Source: CAVQBL01 sp963710715 (GTDB lineage: Bacteria; Pseudomonadota; Gammaproteobacteria; DSM-16500). From it: a stretch of DNA of 64,000 nt. A program made the translations under genes and the position numbers. The notes under the pieces were generated by a model. That model saw only the letters and a list, made by a program, of their open reading frames with translations, was not told the DNA's origin and ran no database searches. Shown here one piece after another: positions 43,035 to 51,669 of this stretch. The DNA lies in NCBI GenBank assembly GCA_963710715.1, contig CAVQBL010000013.1, positions 495,631 through 559,630 of the forward strand, in the 5' to 3' direction. The number at the start of each line of letters is the position of its first letter. The first letter of the stretch is position 1.

Positions 43035-43610
43035 ATGGCACAGAGTAGAAATACTATGGAAATTGCCGCTGATGATCTTATGCTTCAAGCAGCAACTGCA
43101 GATGGAATTCCCCAAGAGGTGAATGATTTTCATGCTAAAGCGAATGAGCTAAGCGCGGAAATCCATGCATTAGACCTTAGGTTAAAATTGATAGATAGCA
43201 CCTTGATTTGTATAGTCACTCAGCTTAAAAAAACCATTGATGGCATTGCAATCTGCGACAAAATTCTGACAACAGTACCTGTTGATTTTGCTGCATTTAA
43301 CTTAGCGTTAGTCAATGTTAAAGAAGATTATTATCATCTCAAAAAACTGAGAAGAGAGCAGTATGACGAAGATTTGGATATCGCCCCTTCGGATAAGCCG
43401 GTAAGAATGCAGCTCACTGAGCTCAAAAATGCTTCATTCTTATGTGAGGAGCTAGAAAATAAATTAAATCAACTTTATGGTGTGCAATTTGAAGATATGT
43501 GTCAGCGACAAGAAAAAATGCTAGATGCATTGGAGCAATGCCAAACAGATTTTTATGCTGTAGTTGAGAAGGCGAGAGGGTTGGCGAAGGAGTTTCTTCA
43601 TAAGAACTAG
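43035..43610 (+). CDS. Coiled-coil orphan protein
   Basis: A 191-residue soluble helical protein. Heptads are visible at about 33-60 (AKANELSAEIHALDLRLKLI) and again in the last third (NKLNQLYGVQFEDMCQRQEK). It has no signal peptide, no membrane helix and no family I recognise. It shares its orientation with the 69-residue coiled-coil gene 200 bp upstream. A repeat begins 10 bp after the stop. Confidence 0.7.
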   Translation: MAQSRNTMEIAADDLMLQAATADGIPQEVNDFHAKANELSAEIHALDLRLKLIDSTLICIVTQLKKTIDGIAICDKILTTVPVDFAAFNLALVNVKEDYYHLKKLRREQYDEDLDIAPSDKPVRMQLTELKNASFLCEELENKLNQLYGVQFEDMCQRQEKMLDALEQCQTDFYAVVEKARGLAKEFLHKN

Positions 43611-43619
43611 CCGCTCGTA

Positions 43620-43755
43620 GCTATTCACGATTCTTAAAAAAGAACTCGTCATTGCGAGCCTCACGTTCTTTGTGAGGCGTGGCAATCCAGGCGGCGCGAC
43701 AATGTTTCCCTGGATTGCTTCGTCGCGAAAAGCAGCTCCTCGCAATGACGAGCAA
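43620..43755. repeat. GTCATTGCGAG-family palindromic repeat, full copy
   Basis: CTATTCACGATTCTTAAAAA and GAACTCGTCATTGCGAGCCT lead into a CCTCACG...CGTGAGG-like hairpin, GTGGCAATCCAGG, and a returning arm CCTGGATTGCTTCG...CTCGCAATGACGAG. So both arms of the palindrome are complete here, unlike the half copies at 1846, 8262 and 21806. Confidence 0.85.
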
Positions 43756-43773
43756 TATGATAAGGATATCATA

Positions 43774-45033
43774 ATGAAGATTCAAACAGACGATTTAATA
43801 CAAACGTACCAATCCGTGCGCACTCAAACCACCGATTTATGCATGCCGCTTGTCAACGAAGACTATGTCATTCAAAGCATAGAAGATGTGAGTCCACCTA
43901 AATGGCATTTAGCACATACCACTTGGTTTTTTGAAACATTTTTATTACTTCCATATCATAAAAAATATTCTATTTTTGATGCAGCATTTCCTTATTTATT
44001 TAATTCTTATTATCAGAGTTTAGGAAAACCTTATCCACGCGCTCAGCGTGGTTTATTGTCACGCCCTACGGTTGAAGCAGTGTATGCATATCGAAAATAT
44101 GTCGATGACTATTTATTAGATTATCTTTCTTCATTATCAAAAGATAAATTGCATGCGCTCGGTGCATTATTAAAGTTAGGCATAAACCACGAACAGCAAC
44201 ACCAAGAATTATTATTAATGGATATTAAATATAATTTTTCAATTAATCCGTTAGCTCCGAGTTATTGTGCGGAGCGATCAACATCGAAAAAGAAGCAAAT
44301 TACAAAACTTAAATTTATTCCCATGAAAAGTGGCGTGACTAAAATAGGTTATCAAGATGATGATTTTTGTTTTGATAATGAATTGCCGTCTCATCAAGTT
44401 CTGTTGAAGCCTTATGAAATTGCTTCACGTTTGATAACCAATGCTGAATATGCGGAATTTATTCAAGGCGGTGGATATCAATCACCGGAATGGTGGTTAT
44501 CCGATGGTTGGGATGCAGTGCTTAAAAATAATTGGCACGCGCCTTTATATTGGCATCAAAATGGAAAGTCTTGGAAAATCTTTACTTTAAACGGAGTACA
44601 AGAATGCAATCCATATGAGCCAGTTGCTCACATCAGTTATTATGAAGCAGATGCGTATGCACGTTGGAAAAAATGTCGATTGCCAACCGAAGCAGAGTGG
44701 GAACATTATGCTAATAACGCAGCAGATTCAATTGCGGAAGGAAATTTTTTAGAAAACTTGTCTTTTCATCCGCAGGCTGCTAAAGAAAATCATCAACAAT
44801 TATTGGGCGATCTTTGGGAATGGACGACGAGCGCTTATTCTTCTTATCCTGGCTTTAAACCACTGAGTGGTGCGCTTGGCGAATACAATGGCAAGTTCAT
44901 GAGTAATCAAATGGTATTGCGTGGCGGATGCTGTGTCACGCCGCGATCGCACATACGCGCAAGCTATCGAAACTTTTTTGCCCCTGATAAGCGTTGGCAA
45001 TTTAGTGGGATACGTTTAGCACGCGATCTTTAG
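43774..45033 (+). CDS. egtB: Ergothioneine sulfoxide synthase-type enzyme EgtB
   Basis: A 419-residue iron enzyme that joins a thiol (gamma-glutamylcysteine or cysteine) to N-alpha-trimethylhistidine in ergothioneine synthesis. The N-terminal DinB-like domain supplies iron ligands: His48 in KWHLAHTTWFFETF, and His139 and His143 in GINHEQQHQELL. The C-terminal formylglycine-generating-like domain has RLPTEAEWEHYA, LLGDLWEWTTSAY and LRGGCCVTPRSHIRASYRNF. The ATG at 43774 has AAGGA 9 bp ahead; the longer frame upstream is repeat sequence. It is followed 10 bp later by egtD. Confidence 0.95.
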   Translation: MKIQTDDLIQTYQSVRTQTTDLCMPLVNEDYVIQSIEDVSPPKWHLAHTTWFFETFLLLPYHKKYSIFDAAFPYLFNSYYQSLGKPYPRAQRGLLSRPTVEAVYAYRKYVDDYLLDYLSSLSKDKLHALGALLKLGINHEQQHQELLLMDIKYNFSINPLAPSYCAERSTSKKKQITKLKFIPMKSGVTKIGYQDDDFCFDNELPSHQVLLKPYEIASRLITNAEYAEFIQGGGYQSPEWWLSDGWDAVLKNNWHAPLYWHQNGKSWKIFTLNGVQECNPYEPVAHISYYEADAYARWKKCRLPTEAEWEHYANNAADSIAEGNFLENLSFHPQAAKENHQQLLGDLWEWTTSAYSSYPGFKPLSGALGEYNGKFMSNQMVLRGGCCVTPRSHIRASYRNFFAPDKRWQFSGIRLARDL

Positions 45034-45043
45034 GAGAATCACC

Positions 45044-46087
45044 ATGTCCAAGGTTATCCACATTGAAGAAAAAAATAATACGGTATGGAGCCAAAAACAA
45101 GAATTTAAAAAAGATGTGATATCGGGTTTGGCGCAGCCACTCAAAAGATTGAGCTCAAAATATTTTTATGATGATCATGGTAGTGAGCTGTTTAATAAAA
45201 TTACTCAAATACCCGAATATTATTTAACACAAAGTGAAATTGAAATTCTCTCGGCAAATAAACAAACGCTATCTGAAATTATAGGCAATGAGCCGTTTAA
45301 TTTGATTGAATTGGGACCCGGTGAGGGGATTAAAACGAAAATACTGATTCAACAATTGATGACGGATAAGCATACTTTTCGTTATGTTCCCATTGATATT
45401 TCTATGAAGTATCTTGATATTTTAACAGCACATCTGCAGCAACAATTACCGAATTTAATCCTAGCTCCCATCCATGCCGATTATTTCCAAGGCGTGAAAT
45501 GGCAAAGCGAGCATTCACATAGGCGTAATTTGGTTTTATTTTTAGGATCGAGTATTGGAAATTTTGATCCAGATGAAACAGTGATGTTTCTTAAAAATTT
45601 AAGAAGCATGCTGCATCATGATGATTACTTTTTAATTGGTCTTGATTTAAAAAAAGATATAAAAACGTTAATGCGAGCTTATGATGATTCATGTGGCATC
45701 ACGCGTGAATTCAATTTAAATTTATTGCATCGTATTAATCGAGAGTTAGGCGGAAATTTTGATGTTAAAAAATTTACGCATTATGTGACTTATAATGTGC
45801 GCTTAGGTGCAATGGAAAGTTACTTGATTAGTTCTGAAAAACAAGCTGTTACTATTGAAGCCTTAAAGCAAACAGTTCAATTTAATAAAATTGAGCCTAT
45901 TTATACGGAATGTTCACATAAATATGAGTTTTCATATATCGAAAAATTAGCTAAGCAAGCTGGTTTTTCAATCGTGAAAAATTTTTTGGATAAACGTGAA
46001 TATTTTTTGAATTCGCTGTGGAAGGTGGAAAAGAAGCGGGGTCAAGGCGCGCCCATATCATTCCCCACATCTCCTGATGCCAATTAG
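45044..46087 (+). CDS. egtD: L-histidine N-alpha-methyltransferase EgtD
   Basis: A 347-residue SAM-dependent enzyme that trimethylates histidine to hercynine, the first step of ergothioneine synthesis and the substrate for EgtB. Motifs are SSKYFYDDHGSELFNKITQ near the start, the SAM loop LIELGPGEGIKTK, VLFLGSSIGNFDPDE and GLDLKKD. Family proteins are about 320-330 residues. Here the last 17 or so codons (GQGAPISFPTSPDAN) come from the palindromic element that begins at 46038, so the original stop has been replaced by insertion. The catalytic fold should be intact. Confidence 0.94.
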   Translation: MSKVIHIEEKNNTVWSQKQEFKKDVISGLAQPLKRLSSKYFYDDHGSELFNKITQIPEYYLTQSEIEILSANKQTLSEIIGNEPFNLIELGPGEGIKTKILIQQLMTDKHTFRYVPIDISMKYLDILTAHLQQQLPNLILAPIHADYFQGVKWQSEHSHRRNLVLFLGSSIGNFDPDETVMFLKNLRSMLHHDDYFLIGLDLKKDIKTLMRAYDDSCGITREFNLNLLHRINRELGGNFDVKKFTHYVTYNVRLGAMESYLISSEKQAVTIEALKQTVQFNKIEPIYTECSHKYEFSYIEKLAKQAGFSIVKNFLDKREYFLNSLWKVEKKRGQGAPISFPTSPDAN

Positions 46088-46322
46088 TACGAGCGCTGAA
46101 GTTAGATCGAAGCCCCGTCATTGCGAGCCCGCGCGCGCTTTTTTGCGCGGGCGTGGCAATCCAGGGAGCACAAAAACGTTCCCCTGGATTGCTTCGCATG
46201 AAAAGCACATGCTCGCAATGACGGGGCTTCGATCTAACTTCAGCGCCCACCGCACGTGTGGCATAGTCAGGAGAAATTTTTTTTTTGAGATGTGGGGAAT
46301 GATATGGGCGCGACTTGACCCC
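46038..46322. repeat. Composite palindromic element, copy 2 (285 bp)
   Basis: The ends GGGGTCAAGGCGCGCC and GGGCGCGACTTGACCCC face each other; inside are CATATCATTCCCCACATCTC and its complement. The nested GCTGAAGTTAGATCGAAGCC arms and the GTCATTGCGAG core match copy 1 at 22619. Both arms carry matched changes relative to copy 1 (GATCG/CGATC against GACCG/CGGTC). It sits between convergent genes: its left end encodes the egtD C-terminus and its last base belongs to the stop codon of the DUF5996 gene. Confidence 0.88.
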
Positions 46323-47242
46323 TAAACCGGATGCCCCACTACAATTAACTTCGAATCCCACTCTGCCAATTTAGCTTCAGCAGCATATGTCGATTCAAAA
46401 AAATTGAATAAATCACTTTCTGGATCAGAAGAGTTGCGTACGTCTTCGTAATCAAGAAGAAATTCACCGAAAGTTTTTTCCCATCTTGCTTTTGCGGGTT
46501 TTATTTTTGCGTGTTCAATGCCTTCAGGTTGCGGATAGATAAAAGAGTAATAAGCAGGGTGCGGATACTCATCTGTTCCAGACCACCAACCTGCTTCGAC
46601 TTGGCCTTCATCCATGGCATTGCGTCTCAGATATCCGGAATTAATTCCTGTTGGATTGACATGAATGCCATTATAACGTGCATCACGCAAATCAAAAGTT
46701 CCCCACATGAATCCAACGGGAGGAGTTTCACCACAGAAGCGTGCATGATAACGCTGCAAAACTCGGTAAGAGTTTACTAAGATTATCCACCATGCATGTG
46801 CTAAATCTTTGTTGTACTCACAGGGTTTGATATCTTTTTCGAATGCGATAGGGTTGGGAATTTCTTGTGGCATCGTGTTAATGGTGACATCCACTTTTAC
46901 TTTTTTTAATAGAATTAACAGTTTTTCCGCGAATTGTGCTACTGACATTGGTGTAATATCAAATTTTTCTTTTAACCCCCAACTCGTTACACAGCTAACT
47001 TGGTGTTCCAAAATATTAATATCAACGCTAAAAATTCCAGAGATATAGGTAACAGGTCCTGTGGTGAGCCCGCTTGCTGTGATCCAAAGTGCGACATGAG
47101 CCCAATGAGGTTCAAAAGGGTTATTTAACTTGAGTTTGCCGATGGCTTGCAAACCCATATGGAGTAGGTGGGCGGTTGATTTGAATTCAGAGTAGGGTAA
47201 AGCGGGCCATGATTTAATCTGCGACATCCTGTCTGTCTCCAT
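46322..47242 (-). CDS. DUF5996 family protein
   Basis: A 306-residue soluble protein of the DUF5996 family, recognised from WPALPYSEFKSTAHLLHMGL, then LNNPFEPHWAHVALWITASG and later ARFCGETPPVGFMWGTFDLRD and HPAYYSFIYPQPEG. No biochemical role is established for the family. The ATG at 47242 has AAAAGG 12 bp ahead; a second Met at 47227 is possible. The stop codon lies at the end of the palindromic element. Its 5' part is repeated in the right arm of the giant palindrome at 63740. Confidence 0.85.
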   Translation of the reverse strand: METDRMSQIKSWPALPYSEFKSTAHLLHMGLQAIGKLKLNNPFEPHWAHVALWITASGLTTGPVTYISGIFSVDINILEHQVSCVTSWGLKEKFDITPMSVAQFAEKLLILLKKVKVDVTINTMPQEIPNPIAFEKDIKPCEYNKDLAHAWWIILVNSYRVLQRYHARFCGETPPVGFMWGTFDLRDARYNGIHVNPTGINSGYLRRNAMDEGQVEAGWWSGTDEYPHPAYYSFIYPQPEGIEHAKIKPAKARWEKTFGEFLLDYEDVRNSSDPESDLFNFFESTYAAEAKLAEWDSKLIVVGHPV

Positions 47243-47314
47243 TAAATAAGTCCTTTTATACTATGATAACATACTTTTTTACCCTTGTGGGTTATTCTAA
47301 ATTTGTTATCTGGG

Positions 47315-47683
47315 CTACGGTGAGGAGAGAGAAGGATTCCCATTCATAGCTGCTAAAGGTAGACTTGTTTTTAATGCTTCATCGATTGTTTCCAATGTTT
47401 CAACGAGAAAACTTCTTTTTTCTCTTTTTATTTTTCCTTCTGTATCTAGTGTTTTTGTTATTAAGCACTCTTTTATAAATTGCGAATCAAGATTATATTT
47501 ATATTCTTTCATTATTTTTTCAAGGATGTTTGTAATTAATTCTTCACCTGATTTTAATTTATTTTTCGATTTTTTATCTATTAATGCTTCAACTCTTTCT
47601 GTAACAACTCTTTCATATGAAGTAGCGTGAAAGATAATTTTAAGTTTAGCTTTTGTTGTCTTCTCAAGAAGCTGTTCTAACAC
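47315..47683 (-). CDS. Small charged orphan overlapping the large orphan's 3' end
   Basis: A 122-residue hydrophilic, Lys/Glu-rich protein (starting VLEQLLEKTTKAKLKIIFHA). A GTG start at 47683 overlaps the end of the large gene at 47664 by 20 bp. It could be a separate coupled gene or the true C-terminus of the large protein displaced by a frameshift. Its mirror copy at 63296 is damaged. No family is recognised. Confidence 0.5.
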   Translation of the reverse strand: MLEQLLEKTTKAKLKIIFHATSYERVVTERVEALIDKKSKNKLKSGEELITNILEKIMKEYKYNLDSQFIKECLITKTLDTEGKIKREKRSFLVETLETIDEALKTSLPLAAMNGNPSLSSP

Positions 47684-50138
47684 GCCTCAGTGCGTCTTTT
47701 TTATGATCATCTGTGAGGTCAGATAATTTACTCAGTAGATTGCGTGCCAAGCTTTTTAAAGATAAAGCATTTTTATCTTCAGATTTAGAGTTAGACTTAT
47801 GAAACATTGGGCTATATGAGCCATTGCCATTAGTTATTGTGGTTATTACAGGTTTCGGCGAAGAAGGAGGTGGTATGACTGATTCAGTTGCTTTTCGTCT
47901 TCTTTGATTTAATTCATCCAGCTCTGTTTTCGGGAGTTTTGACTGATTAATAGTTAAAAATAGTGCCTTATAAAGAGCATCATTTATTTTTATTCTCGTG
48001 GTTTCAATTTTATCAGGAAAATATTTTGGGTTTTTTAAATAAACCATTAGCTCATCGAGAGGACTATCTTTTAATTCATCAAAACGTTTTTCTTCATATT
48101 TGAAATCCTTAATCCAAAATGGAGTAGGTTTAGTGTGTACCAACGTTTTTATTTTTTCTGCCTGTTTACGGAAATTTTTTGGATCTAGCAATGTTAAACC
48201 TTCAATTTCTTTTATAATGTCAGTGTCATTTGCGCTAGTGTACTGAAATATCTCGTCAAAAGTCTTGTTCATGAGTTTTTCATTAGTAGAATACTGTATT
48301 TCATTTACACTTAATAAGTTATCTTCAATCCATTTTCTAATTTTGCTAGTCTGCTCTGAAGGTTTGTAATCAGTGATAGTATTAGTCAATTTGCTTACCC
48401 AATTACTTATTCGCTCATCATCAGTACGATCATTAAATTTAAACTCTTCGGAATGTTCGAAGAGACATGTTTGAATTCTTGTAAAAATGTAACGAGCGGC
48501 TGTCTCAGCAGTGTTTTCAGAGAATCCATTGATGTCTTTGTAACTTTTTATTAAGTTATCACACAGACCTTCTACGATACGAGGGATGAGGGTTGGAGTG
48601 AGATATTGAGCAGAGTTGTTTAAACCATCGTTGAGTTTAGTGTTGCGTTTTTTTTGAATAAATGATTGAAAAATTGCTAATGCAGTGCTTATGGATCCAC
48701 CCATAGGAAAACTGCCTGCAGCTTTCTGCAATAAGGCTGCTATTGTTGTTGCTCTATTATCTTGCACATTTGCTGAGACATAACCACCTGAAGCGATTAT
48801 TGAGGTTAAAAAGAACTCATGAAACAAACGTTTTAGTTCGAAGCAAAATGTTAATGCCACGTCTGTTTTTTTCTCGTCGCCCTTGTGGACCAAATTGTCA
48901 ATTGCCGTTAACCTATTTTTATCACTGGTTGAGAACGTTAACGTTGAATTGAGTGTAAGAGAGGTATTGCCATTTTCAATTTGATTATTTATTTTATTAT
49001 ACCAACATTGTAATTGACTGGTGATATCAAGGTCATTATTAAGAACCCATGTGGAATTCTTGACTAAGCCATTTTGTAATTCTTTTAACGGCTTTGTTAA
49101 ATTAGATAAAATTATTTTTTTTCCTATGTTCTTTTCATCCTTGATATGATGTTTTATCTGTTCGATATTGTTTTTTAATGATTTTATCTCATTTTTATTT
49201 TCCTGTAGAGAGTGTAAAGATGTATTTACGTTTATTCTATTGATATAATTTTGAGTGGCTGGATCTGGCGATTTAGAGTCTGAAAGCGCGGGATTTTGCT
49301 TATCATCTTGTTGGCGTTTGTCTTTCGAGACATGGTTAGATGCTATGTTATTTTTATGAGTTTTAAAAACACTTTCAAAGAAGCCTCCAATGAGTTTAAG
49401 TCCGCCTCCTATCCAAAATACTATGCCCGCAAATAAACGTTCGAAAAAATTTTTATTTTCGTTTCGTCTAGTTGCTCCAGCCCAGTCTATGTATGGATGA
49501 GAATGCGTTATTTTATTTTGTGATTTCTCTTCTAAATCTTTTGCTTCTTTGTCAAGTTTTACTTTTTCTTTTTCCAGTAAGTCTATTTTTTTATTTAGTT
49601 CTTTTTCATCGTTTTCAAGACCAACCTCAGCATATTTTATAAGTGAAGAAAACGTTGAGAATTTAACGTTTTCTATTTTTTCATTTTCTTTTTCTTCGTT
49701 TGAAGTTATTAATCGCTTTAATTGCTCTAACTTCTGTTGAGCATTAGAATGCATTGCTGGAAGTGATCTAAGAAGAGAATAAAAATCAAATGTGGTCTGA
49801 GGTATTCCTAGAGCATTTAATTGAGAAATATAATTATAACTGGTAGTAATAAAACTTTCTGGAAACTCGATAGATTGTAAGACTTTATTAAGTTTTCTAA
49901 TTTTAGCATTAACTTCTTCGTCTTTTGAGAAAGGTTGTTCGCTTTTGATATCGTCAACATCAATTTCTTTGTCTGTGTCTGTAAGCAAAGGTTCTCTGAC
50001 ATCATTAACAATAGTTCCATTCTTACCTAAATTTTCTTTTATTTCCTGATTTTTTTTATTTTGATTGTCTATAATTGGATTCAGTTTCAGGATTTGTTGA
50101 TTAATTTCTCTGATGTCATCATACTCTTGTGTGACCAA
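47664..50138 (-). CDS. Large coiled-coil/membrane orphan, C-terminal part
   Basis: An 824-codon open frame that is the continuation of the ORF ending at 50185. Joining them by one base gives a protein of about 1025 residues. Coiled-coil regions are visible (KKIDLLEKEKVKLDKEAKDL and LKNNIEQIKHHIKDEKNIGK), with a hydrophobic segment LFAGIVFWIGGGLKLIGGFF. A mainly helical region follows, containing GSFPMGGSISTALAIFQSFI. The C-terminal 90 residues are Pro/Ser-rich, then basic. No family is recognised. Architecture of this type fits a translocated effector or surface protein; that is inference. The whole gene is copied in the right arm of the palindrome. Confidence 0.7.
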   Translation of the reverse strand: MVTQEYDDIREINQQILKLNPIIDNQNKKNQEIKENLGKNGTIVNDVREPLLTDTDKEIDVDDIKSEQPFSKDEEVNAKIRKLNKVLQSIEFPESFITTSYNYISQLNALGIPQTTFDFYSLLRSLPAMHSNAQQKLEQLKRLITSNEEKENEKIENVKFSTFSSLIKYAEVGLENDEKELNKKIDLLEKEKVKLDKEAKDLEEKSQNKITHSHPYIDWAGATRRNENKNFFERLFAGIVFWIGGGLKLIGGFFESVFKTHKNNIASNHVSKDKRQQDDKQNPALSDSKSPDPATQNYINRINVNTSLHSLQENKNEIKSLKNNIEQIKHHIKDEKNIGKKIILSNLTKPLKELQNGLVKNSTWVLNNDLDITSQLQCWYNKINNQIENGNTSLTLNSTLTFSTSDKNRLTAIDNLVHKGDEKKTDVALTFCFELKRLFHEFFLTSIIASGGYVSANVQDNRATTIAALLQKAAGSFPMGGSISTALAIFQSFIQKKRNTKLNDGLNNSAQYLTPTLIPRIVEGLCDNLIKSYKDINGFSENTAETAARYIFTRIQTCLFEHSEEFKFNDRTDDERISNWVSKLTNTITDYKPSEQTSKIRKWIEDNLLSVNEIQYSTNEKLMNKTFDEIFQYTSANDTDIIKEIEGLTLLDPKNFRKQAEKIKTLVHTKPTPFWIKDFKYEEKRFDELKDSPLDELMVYLKNPKYFPDKIETTRIKINDALYKALFLTINQSKLPKTELDELNQRRRKATESVIPPPSSPKPVITTITNGNGSYSPMFHKSNSKSEDKNALSLKSLARNLLSKLSDLTDDHKKDALRRVRTAS

Positions 50139-50184
50139 ATCTTGAATAATATAAGCAACTCTTAGCCAGAATTGATCTGGTTTT

Positions 50185-50742
50185 TTAATGGTACTCCGTA
50201 ATACCAGAATTGACGACTTGCGTCTTATCGCTCAAATAAGCATTTATTTTTGATTTTAATGATTTTTTTACGGATTCAAGCATGGAATAGGGTTTTTTTA
50301 GAAAACCTTTGGGGGTAAAACTATTATCGTTAGATAAATATTTGCGGCTTAACTGACGTAAAAGAAAAAATACAATAAATGCTGCGTGAAAATCGCGCTC
50401 ATTTGTAATTGGAGGCTCGCTAAGTTGGGTGAGTAACCTAGCAAAATCATCGTATGTTATTGCTTTTTCTTCTTCGGTCTCTAATCTGAGGTAAGCTTTG
50501 GCTTTCGAAATACGGCCAGGGGAAGATAAAATGGATTCAAGAGCCCTAGGATGTTGATGGTTCTTCAGGAAAAAGTAAAGTTCCCCTGTAACAGCAAAAA
50601 CGCTTTTTTCATTATTTGTCAGGTACTTACCTTCAATTAGATTAAATCGATCTTCAAACAAGCTCGTAAATTCATTTAATGCATTGGGCATATAGCTTCT
50701 CTTTTTGTATCTCGCTGTAGTCAAGTTAACAAATTCTATCAT
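50185..50742 (-). CDS. Large coiled-coil orphan, N-terminal part (frame broken)
   Basis: A 185-codon ORF forming the N-terminus of the gene continued at 50138. The frame breaks near 50190, where this arm reads ACGGAGTACC; the mirror copy reads ACGGATACC and stays open into DTIKKPDQFWLRVAYIIQDL. So one extra base here is a frameshift or an error. A Met at 50691 (MPNALNEFTSLF) has GAGAAG upstream and is a likelier start than 50742. The content is soluble and helical (AFIVFFLLRQLSRKYL). No family is recognised. Confidence 0.65.
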   Translation of the reverse strand: MIEFVNLTTARYKKRSYMPNALNEFTSLFEDRFNLIEGKYLTNNEKSVFAVTGELYFFLKNHQHPRALESILSSPGRISKAKAYLRLETEEEKAITYDDFARLLTQLSEPPITNERDFHAAFIVFFLLRQLSRKYLSNDNSFTPKGFLKKPYSMLESVKKSLKSKINAYLSDKTQVVNSGITEYH

Positions 50743-50939
50743 TTATTTCTTAAGCAAATCTTAAGGTCATTTGATTGTGTCAGAAATGCTCAGGCAATAA
50801 AGTGATCATATTTTAATCAAATAAAACATCACTGTTTAATTTATAAGTAAAAAATCTAATTAAATAATTTGAATTTGAACAAATCGAAATCTTGTGTACT
50901 AAACTTGTGAGTATAAGGAATATACAGGAGGTGCTTACC

Positions 50940-51509
50940 ATGAAAAATATAAAAGCATGTGTGATATCGTCCCTGTTCTGTTTATATTCATTAGGGCTTT
51001 GTTCGTGCTCATCGCTTCCTGATGATGACAGTGGATATGGATACGGGTATGGAAGCTCATCAGGCAATTCTAATGTTAACTATGCATCACGCATACCTGC
51101 AAAAATTAATACAGGGGGCGAAAAAGAGGTTATTGTAGATCCAAATGTGCATGTCTGGGGTGCTTATAAGAAAGATGGAACCCTGGAAAAAGCTGGGTTA
51201 GCCTCAGCTGGTTCAGATTGGTGTCCAGATCTTGGACGACGTTGTCATACAAGTTCGGGTAGCTATCGCGTACGTTCTGTTGGCGATGCAAGTTGCGTGT
51301 CGAAAAAATTCCCGTTACATCGCGGTGGTGCGCCGATGCCATATTGCATGTATTTTACCGGTGGCATGGCATTACATGGATCACCCAGTGGTGAGGTAGC
51401 AGATGGTAATATAAGCCATGGATGTGTGCGTATGCATGTAGCAGATGCAGAATGGCTACGCTATAACTTTGTTAATGTGGGTACTAAGGTAGTTGTTAGA
51501 CACTACTAA
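50940..51509 (+). CDS. L,D-transpeptidase lipoprotein (YkuD domain)
   Basis: A 189-residue exported enzyme. The signal sequence ends in a Cys-rich lipobox region (SLGLCSCSSL, Cys21 or Cys23), then a Gly/Tyr/Ser linker, then a YkuD domain. The catalytic motif is HGSPSG (His146) and ISHGCVRMHVADAEW (His160, Cys162). YkuD enzymes make 3-3 peptidoglycan cross-links or attach lipoproteins to peptidoglycan. The ATG at 50940 has CAGGAGG 8 bp ahead. A remnant of a second such gene lies just beyond the hairpin that follows. The mirror copy at 59475 is identical. Confidence 0.93.
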   Translation: MKNIKACVISSLFCLYSLGLCSCSSLPDDDSGYGYGYGSSSGNSNVNYASRIPAKINTGGEKEVIVDPNVHVWGAYKKDGTLEKAGLASAGSDWCPDLGRRCHTSSGSYRVRSVGDASCVSKKFPLHRGGAPMPYCMYFTGGMALHGSPSGEVADGNISHGCVRMHVADAEWLRYNFVNVGTKVVVRHY

Positions 51510-51515
51510 CCAGTT

Positions 51516-51585
51516 AATGGGGTCAGGCCTGAGAAATTGACTTATTAACCACTTAATAAGTCAATTTCTCAGGCCTGACCCCATT
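51516..51585. repeat. Perfect 33-bp hairpin after the L,D-transpeptidase gene
   Basis: A perfect 33-bp stem runs from AATGGGGTCAGGCCTGAGAA to the matching complement, with the 4-nt loop CCAC at 51549-51552. It starts 7 bp after the transpeptidase stop. It shares the GGGGTCA end with the composite element at 46038. A terminator role is possible, but the perfect stem without a T-tract also fits a small mobile palindrome. Confidence 0.9.
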
Positions 51586-51599
51586 GCGTAAACCATCAT

Positions 51600-51650
51600 T
51601 CAGGTAGAAGATACAGCATGGCTGCGCTATAATTTCGCAAATCAAAATTT
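51600..51650 (+). pseudogene. Remnant of a second L,D-transpeptidase 3' end
   Basis: The codons after the hairpin read QVEDTAWLRYNFANQN, which matches the intact gene's end VADAEWLRYNFVNVG, and the DNA is similar too. It has no start and has lost the rest of the gene. It is in frame with the downstream kinase-like gene but ends before it without a start codon. It marks a past tandem duplication or recombination at the hairpin. Confidence 0.6.
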
Positions 51651-51669
51651 ATGCTCGATAGGAGATAGT

